From contig NZ_QUAL01000039.1 of NCBI RefSeq assembly GCF_003579925.1, positions 783-36,101 of the forward strand: a DNA stretch of 35,319 nt. Reading direction: 5' to 3'. Source of the stretch: Jiangella rhizosphaerae (lineage in GTDB: Bacteria; Actinomycetota; Actinomycetes; Jiangellales; Jiangellaceae). Of this stretch, positions 17,523 through 25,349 are shown one piece after another; positions within the stretch are counted from its first letter, which is position 1, and the number at the start of each line of letters is the position of its first letter. The translations under genes and the position numbers were made by a program. The notes under the pieces were generated by a model. That model was not told the origin of the DNA. It worked only from the letters and a program-made list of their open reading frames with translations, and did not search any database.

Positions 17523-18515
17523 CTACCGGATCCCGAGCCGGACCCGCGGGTCCATGCGCGCGAGCAGGATGTCCGACAGCAGGGTGCCGACGACGGTCAG
17601 GACGCTGACCAGCAGGATGATCGCCCCGGCCAGGTACATGTCCTGGCTGCGCAGCGCCCGCAGCAGCAGCGGTCCGGTGGTGGGCAGCGACAGCACCTGC
17701 GACACGACGATCTCGCCTGACACCAGTAGCGGCAGCACCCAGCCGATGGTCGACAGGAACGGGCTGACGGCGACCCGCAGCGGGTACTTGAACAGGATCC
17801 GGGTCTCGCTCAGCCCGCGGGACCGGGCCGCGACGACGTACGGCTTGTGCAGCTCGTCGAGCAGGTTCGCCCGCAGGATGCGGATCAGGCCGGCCGTCCC
17901 CGCGGTGCCCAGCACGATGACCGGGATCCACAGGTGCCCGAGCAGGTCGGCGAACCGGGCCAGGCTCCAGGGCGCCTCCTCGTACTCCGCCGAGAACAGC
18001 CCGCCGACGTCGGCGTCGAACACCGTCAGCGCGATGTACATGAGGCCGAGCGCCAGCAGGAAGTTCGGGATGGCCAGGCCGAGGAAGCCCACGGTCGTCG
18101 CCACATAGTCGCCCCACGAGTACTGCCGGACCGCCGAGTACAGCCCGATCGGGAACGCGACGATCCAGGTGAACAGGACGGTCGACAGCGTCAGCACGAT
18201 GGTCAGCGGCAGCCGGCTGGACAGCAGGTCGGCGACCGGCTGGTTCCATTGGAAGGACTGGCCGAAGTCGCCGTGCAGCACGATGTTGGAGATCCACGTC
18301 CAGTACTGCACGACGATCGGCTGGTCCAGCCCGTACCGCTCCCTGATCGCCTCCAGCTGTGCGGTGTCGACGGTCTGGCCGCTGTCCTCGAGCTGGGACA
18401 CCAGGGTGGTGGCGTAGTCGCCCGGTGGCAGCTGGATGATCGCGAACGACACGAGCGAGATCGCGAACAGCGTCGGCACCATGAGGCCGAGCCGCCGCGC
18501 GACGAACCCCAGCAT
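17523..18515 (-). CDS. ABC importer permease, DppB/OppB type
   Basis: 330 aa. It starts MLGFVARRLGLMVPTLFAIS, the standard DppB first helix, and has QLPPGDYATTLV in the external loop and the coupling segment SRGLSETRILFKYPLRVAVS. Six membrane helices are expected. GGAGGAGG lies upstream of the ATG at 18515. It forms the channel with the DppC-type subunit downstream and works with the lipoprotein encoded 36 bases upstream. The cargo is inferred from the operon to be uronic-acid-containing oligosaccharides. Confidence 0.93.
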   Translation of the reverse strand: MLGFVARRLGLMVPTLFAISLVSFAIIQLPPGDYATTLVSQLEDSGQTVDTAQLEAIRERYGLDQPIVVQYWTWISNIVLHGDFGQSFQWNQPVADLLSSRLPLTIVLTLSTVLFTWIVAFPIGLYSAVRQYSWGDYVATTVGFLGLAIPNFLLALGLMYIALTVFDADVGGLFSAEYEEAPWSLARFADLLGHLWIPVIVLGTAGTAGLIRILRANLLDELHKPYVVAARSRGLSETRILFKYPLRVAVSPFLSTIGWVLPLLVSGEIVVSQVLSLPTTGPLLLRALRSQDMYLAGAIILLVSVLTVVGTLLSDILLARMDPRVRLGIR

Positions 18516-18551
18516 GGCGAGCGCTCACCTCCTCCCTGGATCCCGGCCCGC

Positions 18552-20537
18552 TCAGGCCTGGATGAAGTACTGCTCGGGGTTGGTCAGCCCGGTCGACTTC
18601 GCCCGGAAGCTGTCCGTCACAGCGGCCGGCACGTTGTGGAAGGAGTTCTTCACGATGCCGTAGCCGGGGCCGGCGGCCACCGTCCCGATGTGGAAGAACT
18701 GCTCCGCGGCCAGCCGCAGAATCTCCTTCATGAGCTGTTCCTGCTGGTCCGCCGCCGGCGTCTGCTGCAGCTGACGATAGAGCTCGTACTGCTGCTGCAC
18801 CTCGGCCGGGGGCGCCTCGCCCTCCGCGCCGCCGGTGGTGAACCACTTCGCCCACAGCTGCGCGTAGTCGGCCCGGTTGCTGACGGGCAGGTACCAGTGC
18901 GGGTTGACGATCACGTCGGTGCCGCCGCCGGCCGGCCACACCATCGCGTCGTGCTGGTTGGCCATCCGGCGCTCGTCGAGCAGCGTCCGCTCGATCCCCT
19001 CCGGCCGCATGTCGATGCCGACCTCGGCCCAGTAGCCGGCGATCAGGTCGAGGACGTCGGCCTCGTTGGTGACGTTGGCGTGCGAGACGAGGAACCGGAT
19101 CGGCTGGCCGTCCGGGCCCAGCCGCAGGCCGGAGCCGTCGCGCTGGCTGAAGCCGGCGGCGTCGAGGTGCTGGTTGGCGAGGTCGACGTCGTACTCGGTG
19201 TACTGCGTCGCCATCGCCTCGTCGTAGAACGGCGACTCCTCGCGCGGCGCCACCTGCGACGGCGTGCCCTGCCGCTGGAAGACGGTGTCGATCAGCTGCT
19301 GCCGGTCGATCGCGTGCGAGAGCCCGATGCGGAAGTCCTTGTTGGCGAAGACCTCCCGCAGCACCGGGTTCTGGTGGGTGAGGTTGAGCATGATCGACAT
19401 CCGGTTGGCCTGCGACGGGGTGAGCTCGAAGAAGTCGAAGTCACCGTCCTCGCGCGCGTCGGCCAGCAGCGGCTTGTTCGTGGGCGTGTTGAAGTTGCGG
19501 AAGTGCATGTCGAAGTCGCCCTGCAGCGCGCCGGCGAGCATGACCTCGTTGTCCTCGATGACCTGGAAGCTCACGCCGTCGAGGTAGGGCAGCTGGCTGC
19601 CGTCGGGGTCGACCTTCCAGTAGTACGGGTTGCGCTCCAGCTCGACCCGGGTGCCTTGGCCGACCGCCGTCATGGTCTTCCACGGGTAGATGACCGGAAT
19701 GTCGGCGTTCATCGTGGCGTCGACCTTCAGCGCGAACATGCTGACCCAGCTGTCCTGGCCCTCTGCGGCCACCAGCGCGTCGACGTCGGGGTTGTGCGCG
19801 GCGTGGAACTGCTGCAGGTAGTGCTTGGGGACGATCAGCGTGACCGCCTCGGCCAGGGCCGGCAGGAACAGCCCGTTCGGCTCGGCGAACACGAACGTGA
19901 CCGTGAGCGGGTCGTCGACGCGCAGCGTGGCGGGCTCGCCGCCGCTCATGTAGGGGTTCTTGTCGATGGCCATCTTCGCCGGCAGCTCGGCGTTCAGGAT
20001 GATGTCCTGGTAGCCGAAGACGAGGTCGTCGGCGGTGAACGGCTCGCCGTCGGACCACTTCATACCCTCGCGCAGGTGGAACGTGTACTCCGTCCCGTCC
20101 GCGTTGACCTCGTAGGACGACGCGACGTTGACGATGATCTCCTCGTCGCCCGGCGCGCCGGTCCAGTTCGGCACCCACCGGACCAGGCCCTCGTACATCG
20201 TCGCGAGCGCGATGCCCGCCTGGTCGCCGGGGCCGTTGAACGCGGACTGCCAGATGCCGCCGTACTGCCCGATGCGGTCGTTCGGCTCGACGACCAGCGG
20301 CTCGACCGGCAGCCGTTCCTCGACCGGCGGCAGCTGACCCTGCTCGACGAGCTCGGCCAGCTGCGGCGCCTCCTTGCCCTTGGCCGACCCGGCCGGGGTC
20401 TCGCCCGACCCGCTGCTCGAGCCGCCGGAACCGGAGCAGGCGGCGAGGACGAGCGAGCCGGCCACGGCACCGGCGCCGGCGAGGAACATGCGGCGGCCGA
20501 GGACCGGTGGCCGGCGCGGAGTGGTGGGGCGGTTCAT
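18552..20537 (-). CDS. Family 5 extracellular solute-binding lipoprotein
   Basis: 661 aa, at the long end of the SBP_bac_5 family (about 500-600). The N-terminus carries a twin-arginine-like GRRMFLAGAG followed by the lipobox LAAC (Cys34), so a Tat-exported lipoprotein is likely; a Ser/Gly-rich linker follows. Family features include REGMKWSDGEPFTADDLVFG, IGLSHAIDRQQLIDTVF and RDGSGLRLGPDGQPIRFLVS. Although annotated as peptide-binding in general databases, several family members bind oligosaccharides, and its neighbours here (GH105-like enzyme, SDR, RraA, beta-helix protein) strongly suggest that. Permeases and ATPase follow in the same operon. Confidence 0.93.
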   Translation of the reverse strand: MNRPTTPRRPPVLGRRMFLAGAGAVAGSLVLAACSGSGGSSSGSGETPAGSAKGKEAPQLAELVEQGQLPPVEERLPVEPLVVEPNDRIGQYGGIWQSAFNGPGDQAGIALATMYEGLVRWVPNWTGAPGDEEIIVNVASSYEVNADGTEYTFHLREGMKWSDGEPFTADDLVFGYQDIILNAELPAKMAIDKNPYMSGGEPATLRVDDPLTVTFVFAEPNGLFLPALAEAVTLIVPKHYLQQFHAAHNPDVDALVAAEGQDSWVSMFALKVDATMNADIPVIYPWKTMTAVGQGTRVELERNPYYWKVDPDGSQLPYLDGVSFQVIEDNEVMLAGALQGDFDMHFRNFNTPTNKPLLADAREDGDFDFFELTPSQANRMSIMLNLTHQNPVLREVFANKDFRIGLSHAIDRQQLIDTVFQRQGTPSQVAPREESPFYDEAMATQYTEYDVDLANQHLDAAGFSQRDGSGLRLGPDGQPIRFLVSHANVTNEADVLDLIAGYWAEVGIDMRPEGIERTLLDERRMANQHDAMVWPAGGGTDVIVNPHWYLPVSNRADYAQLWAKWFTTGGAEGEAPPAEVQQQYELYRQLQQTPAADQQEQLMKEILRLAAEQFFHIGTVAAGPGYGIVKNSFHNVPAAVTDSFRAKSTGLTNPEQYFIQA

Positions 20538-20595
20538 CGTTGAGCCTCCTGAGGTGACGGAAGAAGCGAAGCGAGCGGTGCCGGGGCGGGACGGC

Positions 20596-21669
20596 TCAGC
20601 CGTAACGGCCGGGACGCAGTTCGACGGCGGTGACGCCGTGCCGGTGCGCCTCGGCGAGCGCGAGCAGCAGCGGCCCGAAGCTGTGCGGCTCGTCGCGATG
20701 GGGGAGCTGCGTCATGTACGACTGCAGGGTGCCCTTCCGGGGACCCGTCCCCGGGCACAGACAGCCCGGGCAGCTGAACTCGGTCGAGAAGTCCGGGTTG
20801 ACGCAGATCGAGGTCAGCGCGCCGATGCCGCGGCGGAACGCCGGGCCGAAGTCGCCCGCGTCGAGCACTCCGGTGCGCAGCCCGACGCCGATGCCGTAGA
20901 GGATCAGCGCGGAGCCCGACGTCTCCTCGTAAGCCAGCGGGTGCGGGATCTCCTGGCGCCACAGCCCGCGGTGCGACTGGTGCGGCAGCAGTGCGTAGGA
21001 GAGCGCGGCGAAGCGCCGCTCCACGTCCTCGCGGTGCTGCGAGCTGGCCGGCAGGCCGTCGACCAGTTCGGCCAGCGCGAGGTAGCCCCAGCCGTTGCCG
21101 CGGCTCCAGTGGTCCTGCGAGAACCGGTCCGGCGCGACGAAGTTCCGGCACTGGTGCAGCAGCCCGCAGCTGTGGTCGATGAGCGCGTCGTGCAGGCCGA
21201 CGGCCTGGTGGACCGCCTCGTCGAGGTAGCGCTCGTCCTCCAGCGCCAGGCCGGCGTAGAGCAGGTACGGCGCGGTGGCCATGGCGGCGTCGATCCAGAT
21301 CTTCTCCGCCGCGGGTTCGGCCGGCAGGACGACCAGGCCGGCGTGGTCGCGCGGCGCGGTCATCATCTCCTCGGCGTACTCGCGGACCAGGTCGGCGCGG
21401 TCGGCCATCCGGCCCTGGGCGAGCAGGTACGCCTGCGGGATCCCCCCGATGCGGTAGCTCGGGAAGTTGTAGTGCGGGTGGTCGACCCCGTCGGGGAAGC
21501 GGCGCAAGATCTTCTCCGTCCGGGCCCACAGGTCCTCGTCGCCGGCCGCGGCGGCGGTGCGGGCGAGGCCGTAGATCGCCAGCAGCCCGTAGTAGTGCTT
21601 GACCTCGGCGACGCTCTCGTAGTGGTCGTAGAGTCCGACGGCGGCGGTGAGCGGTCGCATGGTCGTCAT
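20596..21669 (-). CDS. GH105/GH88-type unsaturated glycuronyl hydrolase
   Basis: 357 aa, (alpha/alpha)6-barrel, no signal peptide, so cytoplasmic. Seen: PSYRIGGIPQAYLLAQGR, IWIDAAM (124-130; Asp127 the likely catalytic acid), and HWSRGNGWGYLALAEL (187-202), the hallmark of the YteR/YesR group. These enzymes hydrate the 4,5-unsaturated uronic acid left by polysaccharide lyases and release it. Odd: a cysteine cluster near the C-terminus, C289 and SCPGCLC (C300, C303, C305). The start ATG overlaps the stop of the SDR gene by four bases. It is the strongest evidence that the operon handles lyase products such as rhamnogalacturonan, pectin or ulvan oligomers. Confidence 0.88.
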   Translation of the reverse strand: MTTMRPLTAAVGLYDHYESVAEVKHYYGLLAIYGLARTAAAAGDEDLWARTEKILRRFPDGVDHPHYNFPSYRIGGIPQAYLLAQGRMADRADLVREYAEEMMTAPRDHAGLVVLPAEPAAEKIWIDAAMATAPYLLYAGLALEDERYLDEAVHQAVGLHDALIDHSCGLLHQCRNFVAPDRFSQDHWSRGNGWGYLALAELVDGLPASSQHREDVERRFAALSYALLPHQSHRGLWRQEIPHPLAYEETSGSALILYGIGVGLRTGVLDAGDFGPAFRRGIGALTSICVNPDFSTEFSCPGCLCPGTGPRKGTLQSYMTQLPHRDEPHSFGPLLLALAEAHRHGVTAVELRPGRYG

Positions 21670-22388
21670 CGGCCGAACGCCTCGAGCTCGATGCTGCTGA
21701 TCTGCACCCGGGCGGGCGTGCGGAGCACGTACTCGACCGCGTCGACGACGTCGTCGGCCGCCATGAGCGCGGACCGGTCGACCGGGCGGTCGCCCCAGAA
21801 CGGCGTGTCGACGCCGCCGGGCGCGAGGGTGGTGACCCGGATGCCGCGCTCGCGGACCTGCAGGCCGAACGCCCGGGTGAACATGTCCAGGGCCGCCTTC
21901 GCGGTGCAGTACAGCGGGGCCGTCGCGTTGGGCCGGCGCCCGGCGAGCGAGCTCACGTTGACGACCTGCGCGCCGGACTGCGGCTTCATCAGCGGCAGGA
22001 CGTGCTTGCTGCTGAGGAACGCCGAGGTGACGTTGGAGTGCCAGACGGCGAGGTAGTCCTCGACGTCGGTGTCGGCGACCTCGCCGGGGATCGACCGCCC
22101 GGCGAGGTTGACCAGCGCGTCGACGTGTCCCGTGCGGCGGCCGACCTCCTCGTAGAGCCGGGCGACCTGCGCCTCGTCGGCGAGGTCGGCCGGGACCGCC
22201 GTGACACGGTCGCCGCCGTCGCCGGCCCGGGCGCCGTCCAGCTCGGTGGCCAGCGCGGCCAGCCGGTCGGCGTCGCGTGAGGTGAGCACCAGGCGCGCGC
22301 CGGCGTCGTGCAGGCGGCGCGCCAGCGCGGAGCCGATGCCGCCGGCGGCGCCGGTGACGACGACGACGCGATCGGTGAGGTCAGCCAT
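21666..22388 (-). CDS. Short-chain dehydrogenase/reductase
   Basis: 240 aa, classical SDR length. TGAAGGIG (12-19) binds NAD(P); NLAG stands for the NNAG motif; Ser in NVSSLAG and the YCTAK tetrad segment give the catalytic Ser-Tyr-Lys. The C-terminus shows APGGVDTPFWGDRP and a YVLRTPARVQISSIEL tail. It lies between RraA (11-base gap) and the GH105-type gene (overlap). In uronate pathways an SDR can reduce 4-deoxy-L-threo-5-hexosulose uronate (DehR-like); that is a reasonable but unproven role here. Confidence 0.9.
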   Translation of the reverse strand: MADLTDRVVVVTGAAGGIGSALARRLHDAGARLVLTSRDADRLAALATELDGARAGDGGDRVTAVPADLADEAQVARLYEEVGRRTGHVDALVNLAGRSIPGEVADTDVEDYLAVWHSNVTSAFLSSKHVLPLMKPQSGAQVVNVSSLAGRRPNATAPLYCTAKAALDMFTRAFGLQVRERGIRVTTLAPGGVDTPFWGDRPVDRSALMAADDVVDAVEYVLRTPARVQISSIELEAFGR

Positions 22389-22399
22389 GCCCGTGCCCT

Positions 22400-23065
22400 T
22401 CAGAAGTAGCCGCCGCGGTCGACGACGTCGCGTGGGGTGGAACCGTCCTCGATCAGCTGCTTGATGCCGACCTCGTCGTGCTTGATCCGCTCGGCCTCGA
22501 GCAGCACCGGCACCGCCAGCTCGGCCGGCACGACGATGACGCCGTCGATGTCGCCGAACAGCAGGTCGCCCGGCTCGATCACGACGCCGCCGATGCTGAT
22601 GGCGTTCTGCCAGCCGGTGATCCGGAACCGGCCGAGCATGCCGCTGGAGCTGCGGTATCGGCTGAAGACGGGGAAGTCCTGGGCGAGCACGCGGTCGGTG
22701 TCGCGGACGCCGCCGTCGATGACGGCGCCGCGGCAGCCCTGGCGGCGCGCCGCCATGGTCATGACCTCGCCCCACTGCGCCGACTCGTCGTCGCGGCCGG
22801 TCTCCCAGACGCAGACCGCACCGGGCCGGATCGACTCGAGCATCGCGGCGCGCTCGGGCATGTCGTTGACCCCGCCCCGGTCCTTCTCGCCCGCGACGGT
22901 GAACGCGAACCCGGCCAGCTTCATCTCGTCGCGCAGCGGGCGGATGTCGTGCGGCAGTGTCTGGTCGACCAGCCCGCGGCCGCGGAGCACGTCGTTGACC
23001 GCGCCGGTGAACAGCTGCAGGTACCGCTGGAGCAGCTCGTCGTCGGGGATGAGGGGCGTGGTCAA
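22400..23065 (-). CDS. RraA-family protein (HMG/CHA aldolase-like)
   Basis: 221 aa with a TTG start at 23065, preceded by GGGAG. It has the RraA/aldolase core: TMAARRQGCRGAVIDGGVRD (103-122) with Arg121-Asp122 as the expected divalent metal and substrate residues, then ITGWQNAISIGGVVIEPGDL and GDIDGVIVVPAEL. In catabolic operons such proteins act as aldolases, decarboxylases or lyases on keto-acids rather than as RNase E inhibitors. It is the first full gene of the operon. Its TTG overlaps the TGA of a short leader ORF (TTGA), so its translation is probably coupled to the leader. Confidence 0.88.
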   Translation of the reverse strand: MTTPLIPDDELLQRYLQLFTGAVNDVLRGRGLVDQTLPHDIRPLRDEMKLAGFAFTVAGEKDRGGVNDMPERAAMLESIRPGAVCVWETGRDDESAQWGEVMTMAARRQGCRGAVIDGGVRDTDRVLAQDFPVFSRYRSSSGMLGRFRITGWQNAISIGGVVIEPGDLLFGDIDGVIVVPAELAVPVLLEAERIKHDEVGIKQLIEDGSTPRDVVDRGGYF

Positions 23066-23097
23066 CAGCTGCTCCCGTGGGTCGCGCGGGTGTCCAT
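23062..23097 (-). CDS. Short leader ORF (11 aa) upstream of the RraA operon
   Basis: The minus strand has ATG at 23097 and encodes MDTRATHGSSC, then TGA. GGAGGA lies six bases before the ATG (23104-23109), the strongest Shine-Dalgarno in the neighbourhood, whereas the RraA gene has the poor start TTG, which overlaps this TGA by three bases. A -10-like CATACT (23131-23136) would place the transcript start near 23124, leaving a short untranslated leader. This suggests translational coupling or leader-peptide control. The peptide is not known to me; it could also be a chance small ORF. Confidence 0.5.
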   Translation of the reverse strand: MDTRATHGSSC

Positions 23098-23130
23098 CAG
23101 ATGTCCTCCAGGTGTCGGTTCGCGACCGTC

Positions 23131-23192
23131 AGTATGTCCGCCGCCCGGGCGGCCGGACCATGGACGTGGCACCGAGTATTTGCACGAATCGC
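23131..23192 (-). promoter_or_regulatory. Three-block promoter element, copy B (drives the 23065-9644 operon)
   Basis: Read on the minus strand from 23192: GCGATTCGTGCAAA (23192-23179), CATG starting 30 bases from the beginning of the block, and CATACT (23136-23131) starting 56 bases from it. The same blocks with the same spacing occur at 25227-25288 (plus strand) and 33270-33209 (minus). CATACT is a plausible -10 box, no good -35 is present, and the first block would centre near -62 from the inferred transcript start, where activators commonly bind. The regulator is not identified. Confidence 0.72.
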
Positions 23193-23307
23193 CGAGGCGC
23201 CGATCGGGCGGTGCAGGTCAGAAGGGTGAACGGGCGTCTTCGAGTGCGTCATTGTGCTGGCGCGTCCTGTGGCCGCCCTCGCATCGGTCCCCGGGGAGTC
23301 CTCGGTG

Positions 23308-23324
23308 AATCAGATAGTCTGATT
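23308..23324. promoter_or_regulatory. Palindromic operator and -10 box of the Phd/VapC module
   Basis: AATCAGA-TAG-TCTGATT is a perfect 7+3+7 palindrome ending two bases before the antitoxin ATG. TAGTCT within it (23315-23320) is a -10-like box with six bases to the ATG, so the mRNA is probably leaderless. Binding of the antitoxin here would block RNA polymerase, the usual autoregulation of such modules. Confidence 0.75.
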
Positions 23325-23326
23325 GC

Positions 23327-23566
23327 ATGGTCACGATGACGGCCACCGAGGTGGCGCGCAACTTCTCGGCGGTCCTCGACGCCGTTGCCGGCGGTGAGAC
23401 GATCCTCATCACCAGGGGCGGCCGGCGAGTCGCCGAACTCACGGCGACGCCGGCCGCCAACGGTGGGGTCGTGCGCGAGGTTCTTCGGCGTCACGCTCCG
23501 GACCCCGGCTGGGCTGACGACATCGAGTCGGTTCGCGACCTGCTGTACGTCGAGGACCGCGGATGA
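23327..23566 (+). CDS. Phd/YefM-type antitoxin
   Basis: 79 aa. TATEVARNFSAVLDAVAGGE and ILITRGGRRVAEL are the classical Phd/YefM DNA-binding N-terminus; the acidic C-terminal tail would wrap the toxin. ATG 23327 is favoured over the in-frame ATG 23336 because it sits six bases after a -10-like box. The last four bases overlap the toxin start (ATGA). The pair sits between the two halves of a polysaccharide locus. Confidence 0.9.
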   Translation: MVTMTATEVARNFSAVLDAVAGGETILITRGGRRVAELTATPAANGGVVREVLRRHAPDPGWADDIESVRDLLYVEDRG

Positions 23567-23967
23567 GCCGTAGGCTCCTGCTCGACACCGGCGTGCTCAT
23601 CGCCGTCGAGCGCGGCGCCCTCTCCATCGAACGGGTCCTCAGCGAGAACGACGACGTCGCCATCGCCGCGATCACCGTGGCCGAGTTGATGGTCGGCGGC
23701 GAGCTGGCAGAGGGCGATCACCGGCGGCGCCGGCAGGCTCTCGTCGATGACCTGCTGTCGGCGATGCCCGTCGAGCCGTACGGACAGAACGCCGCTCGCG
23801 CGCACGCCCGACTTCTGGCCCACGTCAGACGCGTCGGCAAGCCGCGCGTAGCGCACGAGCTCGTCATCGCGGCGACGGCGGTGGCCACCGGGCGAAGCGT
23901 GCTGACGGCGGACGCCGCCGCGAACTGGACGGATCTTCCCCACGTCGCCGCGGTGGCCGTGGCCTGA
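23563..23967 (+). CDS. VapC-type PIN-domain ribonuclease toxin
   Basis: 134 aa. LLLDTGVLIAVERG gives the first catalytic Asp, ITVAELMVGGE the conserved Glu, and HELVIAATAVATGRSVLTAD the later acidic residues (the usual Asp is replaced by Glu in HELVIAATA, with Asp in LTAD present). PIN toxins cut RNA with Mg2+ or Mn2+. Coupled to the antitoxin by a four-base overlap. Confidence 0.9.
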   Translation: MSRRLLLDTGVLIAVERGALSIERVLSENDDVAIAAITVAELMVGGELAEGDHRRRRQALVDDLLSAMPVEPYGQNAARAHARLLAHVRRVGKPRVAHELVIAATAVATGRSVLTADAAANWTDLPHVAAVAVA

Positions 23968-23985
23968 GCCGGCGAACAGGCCGGC
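23968..23985. terminator. Possible short bidirectional hairpin
   Basis: GCCGGC at 23968-23973 and GCCGGC at 23980-23985 can pair around a six-base loop in the 20-base gap between the convergent toxin and propeller genes. Only six base pairs, so weak support. Confidence 0.3.
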
Positions 23986-23987
23986 GA

Positions 23988-25169
23988 TCACCGCCGGGTC
24001 CCGGGGCCGGCGAGTGTGACGCTGCGGTGCGCGGCCAGGTCGGCGACGTCGAGCGCGAAGACGTGGTTCGTGCGGGTGTGCGGGTCGCCGGCGGTCACGA
24101 GCAGGTGCCGGCGGCCGGGCAGCAGCCGGGCGTGGTGGTGCGACTTCTGGCCGCCGCCGTACACCGGCCAGTCGCCGGTGAGGTCGAGCCAGTCGGTGTC
24201 ATCGGGGCCGCGGTACCGCAGCAGCGCCCGCAGCCGGCGGTGCTCACGATCGGAGCCCAGGCTCTCGTACAGCCACAGCGCGCCGGCCGGGTCGAACCCG
24301 ACGTGCGTGTCGCCGTCGGCCGGCAGCGCGAACTCGACGCGGGCGCCGGAGTCCGGGTCGATCAGGCCGCCGTGGTCGCGGCGGTCGCCGCGCACCTCGT
24401 AGGCGATGCCGGCGTCGGTCGCGCAGTAGTGACACGTCATCCCCGCATCGTCCTGGGTGCGCAGATGGCGGTAGCCGCCGCCCCGCAGATCGGTGACGAG
24501 GATGCTGCGCTCGGTCGCCAGGCTGGAGAACACCAGCCGGTCCGGGCCGAGCGGGTGGACGTGGTGGAACGGGGCGTCGGCGCGGACCAGCAGCCGGTGC
24601 TCGCCGGTCTCCAGGTGGAAGGCGGCCAGCTCGGTCCCGCGGGACAGGTGCCGCTGCGACGGTCCGCCGTTCGGCGGGTGGACCTGGTCGTAGAGCTCGC
24701 GGTCGTGGTGCACGTAGACGAACCAGGCGCCGTCGGGGGTCACGCAGTTCTGGCTGATCGGCCACCGGCCCGCGGGCAGGTCGAACAGCGGCCGGTCGGC
24801 GCCGTCGCGGATGCCCACGGCCCGGGCCTGCGCCCCGTCGAAGTAGATCACCTCGCCGCGCACCGGGTCGATCGCGCTGCGGTGGTCCAGCACGCCCGGA
24901 CCGGCCGGGACGCACCACGGCCGCCAGTGCGTGTCGTCGCCGGTCGCGTGGGTCAGCTGGACGGACTCGCCGGTGCCGAGGTCGAGCCGCCACAGCTGGA
25001 CGCCGGCGGCGTCGGCGCGGTGGTGGACGAGGTACCGGTCGAACGTCGACGGCACGAAGTAGTAGAGCGGATAGCAGAACGCGTCGCCGGTGGTGAGCTG
25101 CCAGGCGGCGCGCCCGGTGCCCGGCGCGTCGAGGCGCTCGAACGTGGGCGACAGGTCGGGAATGAGCAT
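23988..25169 (-). CDS. Oligogalacturonate-lyase-like beta-propeller protein (second copy)
   Basis: 393 aa, no signal peptide. The N-terminus (TTGDAFCYPLYYFVPSTFDR, then HHRAD) and the blades QLWRLDLGTGESVQLTH, ISQNCVTPDGAWFVYVHHDR and HHVHPLGPDRLVFSSL fit PL22-like proteins. Several His residues are well placed for metal binding (HHVHP, CHYCATD, and KSHHHARLLPGRRHL near the C-terminus). It is more like a true lyase than the protein at 10213-11388. Its start lies 58 bases from the shared promoter element upstream of the divergent beta-helix gene, so the two may be co-controlled. Likely role: cleavage of imported uronic-acid disaccharides to keto-uronates. Confidence 0.75.
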   Translation of the reverse strand: MLIPDLSPTFERLDAPGTGRAAWQLTTGDAFCYPLYYFVPSTFDRYLVHHRADAAGVQLWRLDLGTGESVQLTHATGDDTHWRPWCVPAGPGVLDHRSAIDPVRGEVIYFDGAQARAVGIRDGADRPLFDLPAGRWPISQNCVTPDGAWFVYVHHDRELYDQVHPPNGGPSQRHLSRGTELAAFHLETGEHRLLVRADAPFHHVHPLGPDRLVFSSLATERSILVTDLRGGGYRHLRTQDDAGMTCHYCATDAGIAYEVRGDRRDHGGLIDPDSGARVEFALPADGDTHVGFDPAGALWLYESLGSDREHRRLRALLRYRGPDDTDWLDLTGDWPVYGGGQKSHHHARLLPGRRHLLVTAGDPHTRTNHVFALDVADLAAHRSVTLAGPGTRR

Positions 25170-25226
25170 GGCCGCCCACCGTAGGCCGGTCGTCGCGTCC
25201 GGTTCCAGAGCGCGGCCGGATGCCCA

Positions 25227-25288
25227 GCGATTCGTGCAAAAGTTCGGCAGCTTGGACATGTCCACACGTTTGTCACCTTTGCGATACT
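25227..25288 (+). promoter_or_regulatory. Three-block promoter element, copy A (drives the 25350-30415 operon)
   Basis: GCGATTCGTGCAAA at 25227-25240, CATG at 25257-25260 (inside the palindrome GGACATGTCC, 25254-25263), and GATACT at 25283-25288. The first block is identical to copy B, and CATG and the -10-like hexamer fall at exactly the same offsets (30 and 56 bases). The inferred transcript start is near 25295, about 55 bases before the ATG at 25350, which has the ribosome binding site GGGGAGGA. Confidence 0.72.
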
Positions 25289-25349
25289 CCCCAGACCCAT
25301 CGGCGAAACGTCCGCGTGCCGATGCCCTGCGAGAAGGGGAGGACGATCG

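Noticed and set aside
14191-20537. Dipeptide importer as the function of the ABC genes
   Set aside because: Family names suggest peptides, but the same operon encodes a GH105-type hydrolase, SDR, RraA and carbohydrate-active secreted proteins, so oligosaccharide import is favoured.
17847-20543. 898-codon plus-strand frame opposite the importer genes
   Set aside because: Shadow of the DppB-type permease and binding protein genes; no recognisable domain.
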